Positions 42,066-50,322 of a stretch of 64,000 nt of DNA are shown in pieces. Source of the stretch: Oceanobacillus_B kapialis. GTDB taxonomy: Bacteria; Bacillota; Bacilli; Bacillales; Amphibacillaceae. The stretch is from the NCBI RefSeq assembly GCF_042685265.1, contig NZ_JBHUMX010000040.1; one strand, written 5' to 3'. The notes below the pieces were generated by a model. The model saw only the letters and a program-made list of their open reading frames with translations, ran no database searches and was not told where the DNA came from. The first letter of the stretch is position 1; each line of letters begins with the position of its first letter. The translations under genes and the position numbers were made by a program.

Positions 42066-42406
42066 TAGGATGCACTCCCTTCTTCAACATTATCTTTTGT
42101 AACTAATTTCAGTCCTATCACTCCCGCTAACAAGAGCGAAATTAATAGAATTTTTGCCAAGTTAAGTGGTACATCAAAAAACACCCAATCTGAAAGGACT
42201 GTTCCAACGGTACCAAGTCCCACGAACACAGCATAAACGGTTCCTACAGGTAGTTGTCTACTAGCCATAATCTTGAGGTAAAAGCTAATATAAATCGCAA
42301 TGACTGTTCCAGTCCACTCCCAAAAGCCACCGGCATGCTTCAATCCAATTACCCATAACACCTCAAAAAATGCAGCGATAATTACTTTAACCCAATTTGC
42401 ATTCAT
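42065..42406 (-). CDS. ykkC: SMR guanidinium/multidrug exporter subunit YkkC
   Basis: This 113-residue, four-helix SMR protein matches YkkC (FFEVLWVIGLKHAGG at the N-terminus; LPVGTVYAVFVGLGTVGTVLS in helix 3), with the coupling glutamate in FFEVLW. It pairs with YkkD, encoded directly downstream. It is preceded by a complete guanidine-I (ykkC) riboswitch, the arrangement that named this RNA class, so guanidinium efflux coupled to protons is the expected role. Confidence 0.93.
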   Translation of the reverse strand: MNANWVKVIIAAFFEVLWVIGLKHAGGFWEWTGTVIAIYISFYLKIMASRQLPVGTVYAVFVGLGTVGTVLSDWVFFDVPLNLAKILLISLLLAGVIGLKLVTKDNVEEGSAS

Positions 42407-42432
42407 TCCAGGTCCACCTCCAATTTTTTAAA

Positions 42433-42480
42433 AAACAAAAAAGCCTGAGAGAACTGTAATATCTGTCCTCCCAGGCTTTT
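42433..42480 (-). terminator. Riboswitch-controlled terminator
   Basis: On the minus strand, AAAAGCCTGGGAGGACAG pairs with the C-rich counterpart ending CTCTCAGGCTTTT and is followed by a long T-run. The 5' arm is also the 3' end of the aptamer, so ligand binding should prevent termination. Confidence 0.9.
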
Positions 42481-42566
42481 ATCCTTCCGTGACACAGCTT
42501 AAGCTGTGAGCTTTCTCTCGGTCCAGACCAACTTAATGATGTTGCGGAACCCTAGAAAACTTATCT
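42464..42566 (-). ncRNA. Guanidine-I (ykkC) riboswitch
   Basis: On the minus strand, the conserved blocks occur in order: CTAGGGTTCCGC, then TGGTCCGAGAGAAA, a variable hairpin (CACAGCTTAAGCTGTG), and CGGAAGGATAAAAGCC joining the terminator. These are the hallmark blocks of the guanidine-I aptamer. It is located before ykkCD, its classic target. Binding of guanidinium would turn transcription on. Confidence 0.95.
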
Positions 42567-42583
42567 CCTATGCAATTACCTCT

Positions 42584-42611
42584 ATTATATATGCCAAGGT
42601 AAATTAGTCAA
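42584..42611 (-). promoter_or_regulatory. Promoter of the riboswitch-ykkCD unit
   Basis: On the minus strand, TTGACT (42606-42611) and a perfect TATAAT (42584-42589) are 16 bp apart. Transcription would start about ten bases before the aptamer. Confidence 0.75.
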
Positions 42612-42701
42612 GAGAGGCTCTTCTTCTATTATGATTAGAAGGAATATAGCTGTTCATGTTGAAATAATAGTAAAGCGTCTTTTATAAGGAGGATAGTAAA
42701 G

Positions 42702-43022
42702 ATGTTTGTGAAAACCTACATTTATTATGTCCAAAAAGATAAAATTCAAGAATTTCTAGACATACAAAAGAGAGCTGGGGAAATTTATGGGCAATATATT
42801 TCATCCCAGACAACCTATTTGCAAAGCAAAGAAGATAAAACAAAGTGGATGGAGATAACAACGTATAGGAGTGAGGAGGAATATAACAAAAGTATTAGAT
42901 CGATTAACGAGGATCCTGAAATCCAGCAGTTATTTCATTCCTTTGAAGCATTATTGGTTGAGGGGAAAGGTATAAGTGAAGAGAATTTTACTGACGTTCT
43001 AGCTCATAGACGATTAGTATAG
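42702..43022 (+). CDS. Small protein with possible antibiotic-monooxygenase-like fold
   Basis: The 106-residue soluble protein has a beta-alpha-beta start (FVKTYIYYVQKDKIQEFLDI) and a middle strand (TKWMEITTYRSEEEYNKS) like the dimeric alpha/beta-barrel (ABM-type) family. No catalytic residues can be named. GGAGGATAG precedes the ATG. The metallophosphoesterase gene follows 32 bp later with its own ribosome binding site, so they may be cotranscribed. Confidence 0.65.
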   Translation: MFVKTYIYYVQKDKIQEFLDIQKRAGEIYGQYISSQTTYLQSKEDKTKWMEITTYRSEEEYNKSIRSINEDPEIQQLFHSFEALLVEGKGISEENFTDVLAHRRLV

Positions 43023-43054
43023 AAATTATTTTATCGTAACAAAGGAGATTCACA

Positions 43055-43924
43055 TTGAAGAAAAAATTAAAAAAACGATGGTTATACATACTAATTGGAA
43101 CAGGTTTATTGATAGGATTTTTCTACTTCCAAAACAACTCCATCGTAATCAGTGAGCACACCATCACTTCGAATAAACTACCAGAAGCATTTGATGGATA
43201 TAATATCATCCATCTATCTGATTTACATAACAAGTCTTTCAGAGACGACCAAAACTACTTAGTTAATAAGGTAAAGAAGGCAGACCCTGATCTAATCGTT
43301 TTCACTGGAGATTTGATAGATTCAAGAAGATATGATGAGGAGCCCAGCCTGCTTTTAATGGATAAATTGTTAGAAATAGCACCGATTTATTATGTGACAG
43401 GCAACCATGAATGGCGGACAGGTACATTTGCTACGTTGGAGAAAAAATTAGTAGATCTCGGTGTTCATGTGTTGCGAAATACGTCACAGGAGATAACAAT
43501 TGGGTCTGAGAGTATTACTATAATGGGTGTTGATGATCCATTAAACAAGAATGAGTCGGCCACAGAGAGCGCTGTAACAAAGAAGAATATTAGTTGGGCT
43601 TTAGATAATACGGAAGAGAAGAATTCGTTTCAAATTTTATTAGCCCATCGGCCAGAATTGTTTTCTCTATACAGTGAACATGTACTTGACCTTGTCTTTT
43701 CAGGTCATGCACACGGTGGGCAATTTAGGCTTCCATTTGCAGGAGGACTTATTGCACCAGATCAAGGACTCTTTCCCGAGTATACTGCTGGAAAACATGA
43801 ATTAAACAACACGACCATGCTTGTAAGCAGAGGACTTGGAAACAGTATTATACCTGTAAGGATCTTTAATCGCCCTGAAATTATTGTCGTGACATTACGT
43901 GCTAAAGGCAGCCACACAAAATAA
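43055..43924 (+). CDS. Membrane-anchored metallophosphoesterase (YkuE/YaeI-like)
   Basis: The 289-residue protein has an N-terminal helix (about 8-26) and a calcineurin-like phosphoesterase domain with all metal motifs: LSDLH, TGDLIDS, GNHEW, a later single His (LLAHRP) and SGHAHGGQ. It resembles YkuE and YaeI, which act on lipid-linked phosphates at the membrane. The start is TTG 43055, with AAAGGAG seven bases upstream. The stop overlaps the first arm of the terminator. Confidence 0.88.
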   Translation: MKKKLKKRWLYILIGTGLLIGFFYFQNNSIVISEHTITSNKLPEAFDGYNIIHLSDLHNKSFRDDQNYLVNKVKKADPDLIVFTGDLIDSRRYDEEPSLLLMDKLLEIAPIYYVTGNHEWRTGTFATLEKKLVDLGVHVLRNTSQEITIGSESITIMGVDDPLNKNESATESAVTKKNISWALDNTEEKNSFQILLAHRPELFSLYSEHVLDLVFSGHAHGGQFRLPFAGGLIAPDQGLFPEYTAGKHELNNTTMLVSRGLGNSIIPVRIFNRPEIIVVTLRAKGSHTK

Positions 43925-43954
43925 AACGCTTGGACCATTGGATCCAAGCGTTTT
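43923..43954. terminator. Bidirectional terminator
   Basis: AAAACGCTTGGA pairs with TCCAAGCGTTTT around a short loop. It lies between the phosphoesterase gene and the convergent ribonucleotide reductase operon. Confidence 0.9.
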
Positions 43955-43968
43955 ATATGTTATAAGAT

Positions 43969-45012
43969 TTACAAGTCATCAAACCCATTAAGGTCACTTG
44001 TCTTTGTATATTGTCTTGATTTTTGTTCAAAGAAATCGGTTTTTGTGCCGTCGAAGTTATCCACATATGCACGAATCCATTTCATTGGGTTCTCCAGGTT
44101 CTCTGGATAAATTTCACTCAGCCCAAGCATCCGCAGCATTTTATTCGCACGGTATTTAATATAGCCTGCCATTTCATCCAGATCAATTCCTTCTACATCT
44201 TTAAGCACATAAGTAGACCACTCTATCTCTAAGTCCACAGATTCTCTGAACTGATCATAAACCCAGCCAGTGAATTCTGGCGTGTTGTAAGATGGATTCT
44301 CATCCAATGCAGCACGGAACAATTCTGCGATAAATCTGCCATGCTCTAGCTCATCACGATTGATATAGCTGATCATTGTGGATGTCCCAACCATTTTATT
44401 GTGTCTAGCCAGGTTGTAGAAGAAAGCAAAACCTGAATAGAAGAACATTCCTTCAAGCAAGGAAGTATAAACGATGGTTTTCAAGATATTTTCCATAGTT
44501 GGTTCTTCTACAAAAGCGTTATATTGCTTTACAAGGTTTTCATTTCGTTTAAGAAGAATTGGGTCCTTACGCCCGAGCTGAAATGATTCGTTCTGTTCAT
44601 CTAATGACACGACAGAAGATAGTACATAGGAATAGCTTTCATTGTGCACAGCCTCCTGTTGCGCAATGACTGCCATAATCGATTGAACAGAAGCATCTGT
44701 TGCATATAATGACAACAATAGTGCTGTTCTCGTTTGCGGTGCATCCAATGTTGATAACAGACCAATAATTTTCAGATAAGCATCCTGCTCGGATTTATCC
44801 AGTGTAGAAAATTGCTTTACATCACTGGACATATTTACTTCATCTGCTTGCCAATAGTTCCCAATTAAACGCTTGTACATTTTGTACCAATGTGGGTAGG
44901 CAATGTCATTCCAGTTTAGAATGCCACTGGATTTCCCGCCAAAAATTCCGGTTGATTTATTTGGATTTAATGGTTCTAATGTTTTAGCCCTCTCAAGCAT
45001 AGCTTCTTGCAT
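43969..45012 (-). CDS. Class I ribonucleotide reductase beta subunit (NrdB/NrdF type)
   Basis: The 347-residue radical-generating subunit has the expected metal ligands and tyrosine: Asp in STLDAPQ, Glu and His in QQEAVHNESY with the radical Tyr four residues on, Glu in SLLEGMFFYSG, and Glu/His in RDELEHGRF. It is therefore a normal dimetal-tyrosyl enzyme, not the metal-free variant. Overall wording differs from B. subtilis NrdF. ATG 45012 has AAGGAG upstream; a longer start at 45078 would lie deep in the flavodoxin gene. It overlaps that gene by 20 bp and ends the operon. Confidence 0.88.
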   Translation of the reverse strand: MQEAMLERAKTLEPLNPNKSTGIFGGKSSGILNWNDIAYPHWYKMYKRLIGNYWQADEVNMSSDVKQFSTLDKSEQDAYLKIIGLLSTLDAPQTRTALLLSLYATDASVQSIMAVIAQQEAVHNESYSYVLSSVVSLDEQNESFQLGRKDPILLKRNENLVKQYNAFVEEPTMENILKTIVYTSLLEGMFFYSGFAFFYNLARHNKMVGTSTMISYINRDELEHGRFIAELFRAALDENPSYNTPEFTGWVYDQFRESVDLEIEWSTYVLKDVEGIDLDEMAGYIKYRANKMLRMLGLSEIYPENLENPMKWIRAYVDNFDGTKTDFFEQKSRQYTKTSDLNGFDDL

Positions 45013-45439
45013 AATGTAATACTCCTTCCACCCAATCCTTAACTTTCTTTTCCTGACTGCCACGGGGGGATTGTTCAATTTTCAGTCCAGGCCATTTACT
45101 ATGATAAAATGTTGCGAGCTTATCCACTGCTAGACAAAACAGTTCATCACCACCGAATTGGGTTTCCCCTGTGCCAAAGACGGCTACATTTTCTGGTTTG
45201 TAGCCGACCTCTAACACAAAGTCCTTCACTTCATCAGGAGTTGAACCCATGTCCCATGTAAAACTGCCAAGAAAGATAAAATCATAATGCTGCGCGTCCA
45301 CAGGAGGATCAATACCAATTCGGTGAACATCCAGTTGAAGGCCTTCAGCACGCAGCTGTTCTTCAATAATCTCTGCTACCTCTTTTGTATTGCCACTGTA
45401 AGAAAGATACGCAATTAGTGCATTCAACTTTGACACCAC
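44993..45439 (-). CDS. Flavodoxin inside the ribonucleotide reductase operon
   Basis: This short-chain flavodoxin of about 148 residues has the FMN phosphate loop SYSGNTKEVAE (about 13-23), the W-type 50s loop GSFTWDMGSTPDE (about 58-70) and the Y/F-loop region FGTGETQFGGDELFCLAVD (about 88-106). It looks like a true flavodoxin, not the shorter NrdI fold, although it occupies the nrdI position between the two RNR genes. It probably delivers electrons for cofactor assembly. It overlaps the alpha gene by 16 bp and the beta gene by 20 bp. The start (GTG 45439) is uncertain; TTG 45427 is an alternative. Confidence 0.8.
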   Translation of the reverse strand: MVSKLNALIAYLSYSGNTKEVAEIIEEQLRAEGLQLDVHRIGIDPPVDAQHYDFIFLGSFTWDMGSTPDEVKDFVLEVGYKPENVAVFGTGETQFGGDELFCLAVDKLATFYHSKWPGLKIEQSPRGSQEKKVKDWVEGVLHYARSYA

Positions 45440-47658
45440 TCACATTCTTCGACATCGTTTGCCGTAGAACGAACATAATACGTGGTTTTTAGTCCTTCAC
45501 TCCAAGCACGCATATGAAGATCAAGTAAAACAGATGCTTTTATCGTATTCGGTACATAAAAGTTAAAGGAAATGCTTTGATCAATATGCTTCTGTCTTGC
45601 AGCGTTTTGTTTAATCGACCAGCGTTGGTCCACAATATATGCAGAACGACGGTAAATATCGTACGTATTATGGTCTAAATCAGGAGCTGTTGTTGGAATT
45701 TTAAAGTCTTTCTTCTCTTCGTTATAGAAAGCTTTAAAAATCGGATCAATACTTGCTGTTGAGCCTGCAATCATAGCTGTTGTAGAGTTTGGTGCTACAG
45801 CCATTAGGTAGCCGTTACGCATACCGTTTTCCGCTACTTCTGCCTTCAATGCAGTCCACTTCTCATCCGTATAGCCTTTTTTCGTGAAATAGCTTCCTGA
45901 CTCCCAGTTACTTCCTGCAAATGCTGGATAGCTGCCTTTTTCCTTACTTAATTCCATGCTGTTTTTCACTGTCAGATAAGCAACTTGTTCATATAACTCA
46001 TCTGCATATTGTACAGCTTCCTCTGTTTCCCACTTCAGGTTTTTCAATGCAAGCAGGTGATGCCAGCCAAAGGTTCCAAGTCCAATTGCGCGGTATTTTT
46101 GGTTGGTCATCTGCGTTTGCTTGATTGGCAGAGTATTAATATCTATTACATTATCGAGCATGCGTACCTGAATTTTAATAAGACGATCGAGTACTCCAGC
46201 AGGAACAGCTTTTCCTAGATTAATAGAGCTTAGATTACATACAACATAATCGCCTGTTTTATATTTTTTTACGATCGTATCTTCATTTTCAATATATTCT
46301 TCCAGAAACTCAGTCGGGGACTGGTTTTGGGTGATTTCTGTACAAAGGTTAGAGCAATAGATCATGCCGTTATGGTCATTGCTGTTTTGTCTATTTACTT
46401 CATCACGATAGAACATGAACGGAGTACCTGATTCTAATTGTGATTTCATAATACGCTTCATAATCGAAATTGCAGGTACTTGTTTCTTCGTTAACAGCTC
46501 AGATTGTACACACTCTTCATACTTTCTGCGCCATTCGCCGTCACCTTTTTCTTCATCATAAGCGTCCTCAAGGGAATAGCCCATTACCTGGCGAACCTCA
46601 TGTGGGTCGAACAGATACCAATCACCACGTTCCTCTACTTTTTCCATGAAGTAGTCAGGAAGGCAAACACCGGTAAAGATATCATGTGCACGCATTCTGT
46701 CGTCACCGTTATTTAATTTCAAATCAAGAAATGCTTCAATGTCATGGTGCCAAACATCAAGGTAAATGGCGATTGCACCTTTTCTCGTTCCAAGCTGGTC
46801 TACGTTTACCGCTGTGTTATTCAATTGTTTAATCCAAGGAACTACACCGCTGGACATTCCTTTGTAGCCTTTAATGGAACTACCACGACCACGGATTTTA
46901 CCCATGTATACACCGATTCCACCACCGTTTTTGGATAGCTTGGCAATATCTGTGTTGCTATCATAAATGGATTGCAGGCTGTCATCTACTGTGTCGATAA
47001 AACAGCTTGATAATTGGCCATGTGTTTTACCAGCATTTGTTAGGGTTGGTGTAGCTACAGTCATATATAGATTACTTAAAGCCCAATATGCTTCTGTGAC
47101 AAGCTGGCTTCGTTGGGAGACCTTTTCATCCTGCATCAAATACATTGCGATAACCATCCAACGCTCTTGTGGAAGCTCGTAAATATTTTTATTATGATCT
47201 GTTGCAAGATAGCGTGTGGCGATCGTGTGTAATCCCAGATAGTTAAAGAACAGGTCTCTTTCTGGCGCAATCATGTTTGCAAATTGGTCTATTTCCGCTT
47301 TGCTATATTTGTCCAGAAGGTTAGAGGCATAAATACCTTTACTCGTAAGTGTCTGAATAAGCTCATATAGATCACCATACTTCTTCTCTGGAGCATAATT
47401 GCGATTTTCCCCTGCCAAATGATAAAGATGGTTCAAATAAATTCTACTAGCCAGATAAGTCCACTCTGGTTCTGCTTCGTCTATATTTTCCAGTGCATTT
47501 TTTACAAGTGTGTCTGTCACCTTTTCCTCTGACATATCTGCATGAATCGCTTTTAGCGCTTTATTCTTATACGCCTCTGTGTTCACATTCAACCCTTGAG
47601 CTGCTTCTTCAATTAGCTGCATGATTTTTTCCTCAGTGGATAGAATTACGGTATTCAC
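45424..47658 (-). CDS. Class I ribonucleotide reductase alpha subunit
   Basis: The 744-residue catalytic subunit reduces ribonucleoside diphosphates. Active-site parts seen are Cys in LSSCFIDTV, the Asn-x-Cys-x-Glu core in CSNLCTEI, Cys in YVVCNLSSINL, the Tyr pair in KTTYYVRS and the redox tail ECEWCQS. The N-terminus lacks a full ATP-cone and begins where NrdA proteins continue after theirs, so overall activity regulation by dATP may be absent. It is more NrdA-like than B. subtilis NrdE. AGGAGG lies before the ATG. Expression is probably controlled by NrdR through a perfect box in a promoter about 280 bp upstream. Confidence 0.9.
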   Translation of the reverse strand: MNTVILSTEEKIMQLIEEAAQGLNVNTEAYKNKALKAIHADMSEEKVTDTLVKNALENIDEAEPEWTYLASRIYLNHLYHLAGENRNYAPEKKYGDLYELIQTLTSKGIYASNLLDKYSKAEIDQFANMIAPERDLFFNYLGLHTIATRYLATDHNKNIYELPQERWMVIAMYLMQDEKVSQRSQLVTEAYWALSNLYMTVATPTLTNAGKTHGQLSSCFIDTVDDSLQSIYDSNTDIAKLSKNGGGIGVYMGKIRGRGSSIKGYKGMSSGVVPWIKQLNNTAVNVDQLGTRKGAIAIYLDVWHHDIEAFLDLKLNNGDDRMRAHDIFTGVCLPDYFMEKVEERGDWYLFDPHEVRQVMGYSLEDAYDEEKGDGEWRRKYEECVQSELLTKKQVPAISIMKRIMKSQLESGTPFMFYRDEVNRQNSNDHNGMIYCSNLCTEITQNQSPTEFLEEYIENEDTIVKKYKTGDYVVCNLSSINLGKAVPAGVLDRLIKIQVRMLDNVIDINTLPIKQTQMTNQKYRAIGLGTFGWHHLLALKNLKWETEEAVQYADELYEQVAYLTVKNSMELSKEKGSYPAFAGSNWESGSYFTKKGYTDEKWTALKAEVAENGMRNGYLMAVAPNSTTAMIAGSTASIDPIFKAFYNEEKKDFKIPTTAPDLDHNTYDIYRRSAYIVDQRWSIKQNAARQKHIDQSISFNFYVPNTIKASVLLDLHMRAWSEGLKTTYYVRSTANDVEECEWCQS

Positions 47659-47710
47659 GATGAATCCTCCTCTTTATCTATGTAAATATCTCCCCTAGTT
47701 TCTTCATTAT

Positions 47711-47744
47711 AAAACCGCTCATTGGGTTATAAATGAACGGTTTT
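47711..47744 (-). other. Terminator-like hairpin in the nrd leader
   Basis: On the minus strand, AAAACCGTTCATT pairs with AATGAGCGGTTTT around an 8-base loop and is followed by ATAATG. It lies inside the untranslated leader, about 50 bases before the alpha-subunit start. It could be an attenuator or a processing site. Confidence 0.5.
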
Positions 47745-47936
47745 CGCCGACAGTTAACTCGGAGATTTAAAAACTGTGAGCAAAACCGGAATTCTTCTTT
47801 TTAAACCAGAGTTTACTAAAATTTAACTACCTTTTCTCTGTTGTTTTATGGTAAAGTAGAACTTGCGCAGTTTGCTTTCAGCTTCATTTTTCGCTGTTTT
47901 TTATCGTATTGTCCATATATCGTAAAGTATAAAAAA

Positions 47937-47952
47937 ACACTATATATAGTGT
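47937..47952 (-). promoter_or_regulatory. NrdR box
   Basis: ACACTATATATAGTGT is a perfect match to the NrdR consensus and is embedded in a longer 28-bp perfect palindrome (47931-47958). It overlaps the -10 of the promoter, so NrdR should repress the operon. A convincing second box at the usual 31-32 bp spacing was not found. Confidence 0.9.
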
Positions 47953-47970
47953 TTTTTTCTTAACACTCAA
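47941..47970 (-). promoter_or_regulatory. Promoter of the ribonucleotide reductase operon
   Basis: On the minus strand, TTGAGT (47965-47970) and TATATA (47941-47946) are 18 bp apart, with the -10 inside the NrdR box. The leader would be about 275 bases. Confidence 0.55.
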
Positions 47971-48161
47971 CGATATGTTGTATTTAAAGACTACCATATA
48001 TGCCTACTGAAAATCAAGCGAGCAAAACTAAATTATAGATTGTAAAAACCGTGAATTTTTCTTTCTTTCCTCGCAAAATCTTTATTTTTCATTCATTCTC
48101 TAGCAATTTAATTTTTTTCTCTATCAACTGTATTTGCATGAAAAGGTAAACTCTAAAGATA

Positions 48162-48184
48162 AGGCGGGATAATTAAATCCCACC
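48162..48184 (-). terminator. Weak terminator after the MBL gene
   Basis: On the minus strand, GGTGGGAT and ATCCCGCC pair and are followed by a modest T-rich tail. Confidence 0.55.
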
Positions 48185-48187
48185 TCT

Positions 48188-49024
48188 TTACTTGTCTCCA
48201 TCTACATATTTCCCATGCTCTGGAACGGCTATTTTTTGAAAGTTTTCTGCTAGATTTGTTAACCCTTCGACTAGCTCTTCACCGAAAGCTGGTACTCCAT
48301 GCCCGGTTACCACATAATGCGGCATTAACGCTGCTAACTTCTTTACTGATAGCTCGGCAGCCTCCCAATCTGGGGTGAAATAGCGTGGCGGTCCATTTAT
48401 CTCCATATCCTGTTTAACCACTTCTAGCATATCTTCCTGTCTAACAGTTGTGAAAGCATCTCCTGCTATTAGTGTTTTATCAGAAGCTCGGTATATAGAT
48501 ATATGGCCTTGTGTATGGCCAGGTGTATGGATCCATTGCCAACCAGGCATGAAAGGTATTGTGCCATCATGCGGTAAGTTGTGAAGATGTTCTGATATAT
48601 CAACTGGTTTATTTGGGAAAAATGCGGAAAGTTTAGCAACCATTCCTCCCGACACACTCGGATCCGGCTCGTTATAGCTTGTTTCTCCTGTCAAATAAGG
48701 CGCCTCAAGAGGATGTGCATAAACCGGGACATCCCACTCATCTAGTAATTCTATTAATGACCCAACATGGTCGAAGTGGCCATGTGTTAAAACAATTGCC
48801 TTTGGTTTAGCCCCTTCCCCAAATAACTCTTCAGCTGCTTCCATAATTTTCGAGCCAGAATGCGGCATTCCAGCATCCACCAGCACCCATTCGCTCCTAT
48901 CACCTACAAAACTTACATTAACAATTTGATTTGTATAACAATGCACCTGATGTGCCACAAGTTGGATGGTACCACTTCCAACAGATGTCATCGGAACCGT
49001 TCTCCCTTGTTTATTATGACCCAT
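48188..49024 (-). CDS. MBL-fold metallo-hydrolase
   Basis: The 278-residue protein has the metal motif THGHFDHVG (His81, His83, Asp85, His86), a later HTPGHTQGH, Asp in IAGDAF, and VVTGHGVP. The active site is complete. It resembles YflN/GloB-like hydrolases. The substrate is unknown; lactonase or glyoxalase II-like activity is possible. GGAGGAGAG precedes the ATG. It is monocistronic. Confidence 0.87.
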   Translation of the reverse strand: MGHNKQGRTVPMTSVGSGTIQLVAHQVHCYTNQIVNVSFVGDRSEWVLVDAGMPHSGSKIMEAAEELFGEGAKPKAIVLTHGHFDHVGSLIELLDEWDVPVYAHPLEAPYLTGETSYNEPDPSVSGGMVAKLSAFFPNKPVDISEHLHNLPHDGTIPFMPGWQWIHTPGHTQGHISIYRASDKTLIAGDAFTTVRQEDMLEVVKQDMEINGPPRYFTPDWEAAELSVKKLAALMPHYVVTGHGVPAFGEELVEGLTNLAENFQKIAVPEHGKYVDGDK

Positions 49025-49185
49025 GTTCTCTCCTCCTCATTTTCTACTGTTTAACATTTCCCTTTATTGCATTAGAAAAAAACCAAACTTGCGAACTAGT
49101 ACTTTTGGATTGTTTTCATTTTTCTACAATTATTTTTTAGATTATTTGCTATACTAGCCATAGAAATGAGCGGGAGAGAGATGAG

Positions 49186-50307
49186 ATGAAAAAGTGGAAT
49201 GAAGCATATCAGCTTGAACGTTTTGCCAAGACAGATGAAGAGTTTGACACGTATTTTAACGAGGAGTTAAAACAGGATGTGGAACGTTTAGAAAGTGAAA
49301 GAAAAAAGGCAATAGGTCTGACAAAAAAGCAAGCAATGAAACTATTACCTCTTGTGGCCGTATTAATATTAAGCTATTTCTTTTGGCCTTATATTATTGG
49401 TTACCTATTTTTTGGCATACTTTTTATTTCTACGTTTCTTTTTAAAGATATTGAGAAAAAGCGCCGGAAGCTTGAAAAAAAGATAAAGGAAGAGCTTGTA
49501 ACAGATATCGTAAAGTTTATTAACCGACGATTTAGCTATTCTCCAAGAAAGTATATTCCCCAGAAGGATTTTATTGATTCGAACGTCTTTGAGACCAATC
49601 CAAACCGCTATTTTGGGGACGACTTTATTAAAGGTAGTGTGGGCAGTAGTGTAAAAGGAGATCAGGCACGTAACAACCAACCTAAAACAGAGCTTTCTTT
49701 TTCCGAGATTCGTGCTTTTCATGCGGTGCCATTTAAGGATAGAAACGGAAAGAAAAAACAGCGCATTCAACCACTGTTTAAAGGCTTATTCTTTGTTGCG
49801 GATTTCAACAAAGATTTTGAGGGGATTACCATTATTGGCCCTAAAAAGGATCGGACAATCGCGAAGAAGGTTAAGACAGAGGAAAGGGATAAGCTAGAGG
49901 AAGTAGAACTGGAAGACATCGACTTTATGGATAAATTTCTAGTTCGTACGACAGATCAGATTACGGCAAGATATATTTTAACACCAAACTTTATGAATCG
50001 AATGCTTTCTTTTACGACAGTAGAGCGTTTCGGGGAAATCCCTAAACCGACCTCTCTTAAAGAAGCATGGCATATGGGAGTTAATGCTAAGCACTTACCA
50101 CAGGTAAACTTTGCAAACACCCCGTACTTCTCCTTTAAGGACGGTAAAATGTACTTTTTCTTACCTACAGAGAAGAGGCATTTTGAACTAAATATGTATG
50201 TGCCAATCACGAAAGAAGTAATGAAAGGTTATTTTCATGACATCAATATAGCGCTGGAATTAGTAGATGAATTAAATCTAAACTTAAGAATATGGAATAA
50301 AGTGTAA
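49186..50307 (+). CDS. DUF3137 membrane protein
   Basis: The 373-residue protein has a cytoplasmic, coiled N-terminus, two adjacent helices (about 50-85) and a DUF3137 domain (about 100-370) with FSEIRAFHAV and KPTSLKEAWHM-type segments. DUF3137 genes are often found with lemA, as here, where lemA starts 15 bp later. Function is unknown; an envelope role is inferred from the partner. GGGAGAGAG is the likely ribosome binding site. Confidence 0.83.
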   Translation: MKKWNEAYQLERFAKTDEEFDTYFNEELKQDVERLESERKKAIGLTKKQAMKLLPLVAVLILSYFFWPYIIGYLFFGILFISTFLFKDIEKKRRKLEKKIKEELVTDIVKFINRRFSYSPRKYIPQKDFIDSNVFETNPNRYFGDDFIKGSVGSSVKGDQARNNQPKTELSFSEIRAFHAVPFKDRNGKKKQRIQPLFKGLFFVADFNKDFEGITIIGPKKDRTIAKKVKTEERDKLEEVELEDIDFMDKFLVRTTDQITARYILTPNFMNRMLSFTTVERFGEIPKPTSLKEAWHMGVNAKHLPQVNFANTPYFSFKDGKMYFFLPTEKRHFELNMYVPITKEVMKGYFHDINIALELVDELNLNLRIWNKV

Positions 50308-50322
50308 AGAGGAGGAAGGAAT

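Noticed and set aside
47965..47983. A second NrdR box at the usual spacing
   Set aside because: The best alignment there matches the consensus poorly, so only the perfect box is called.
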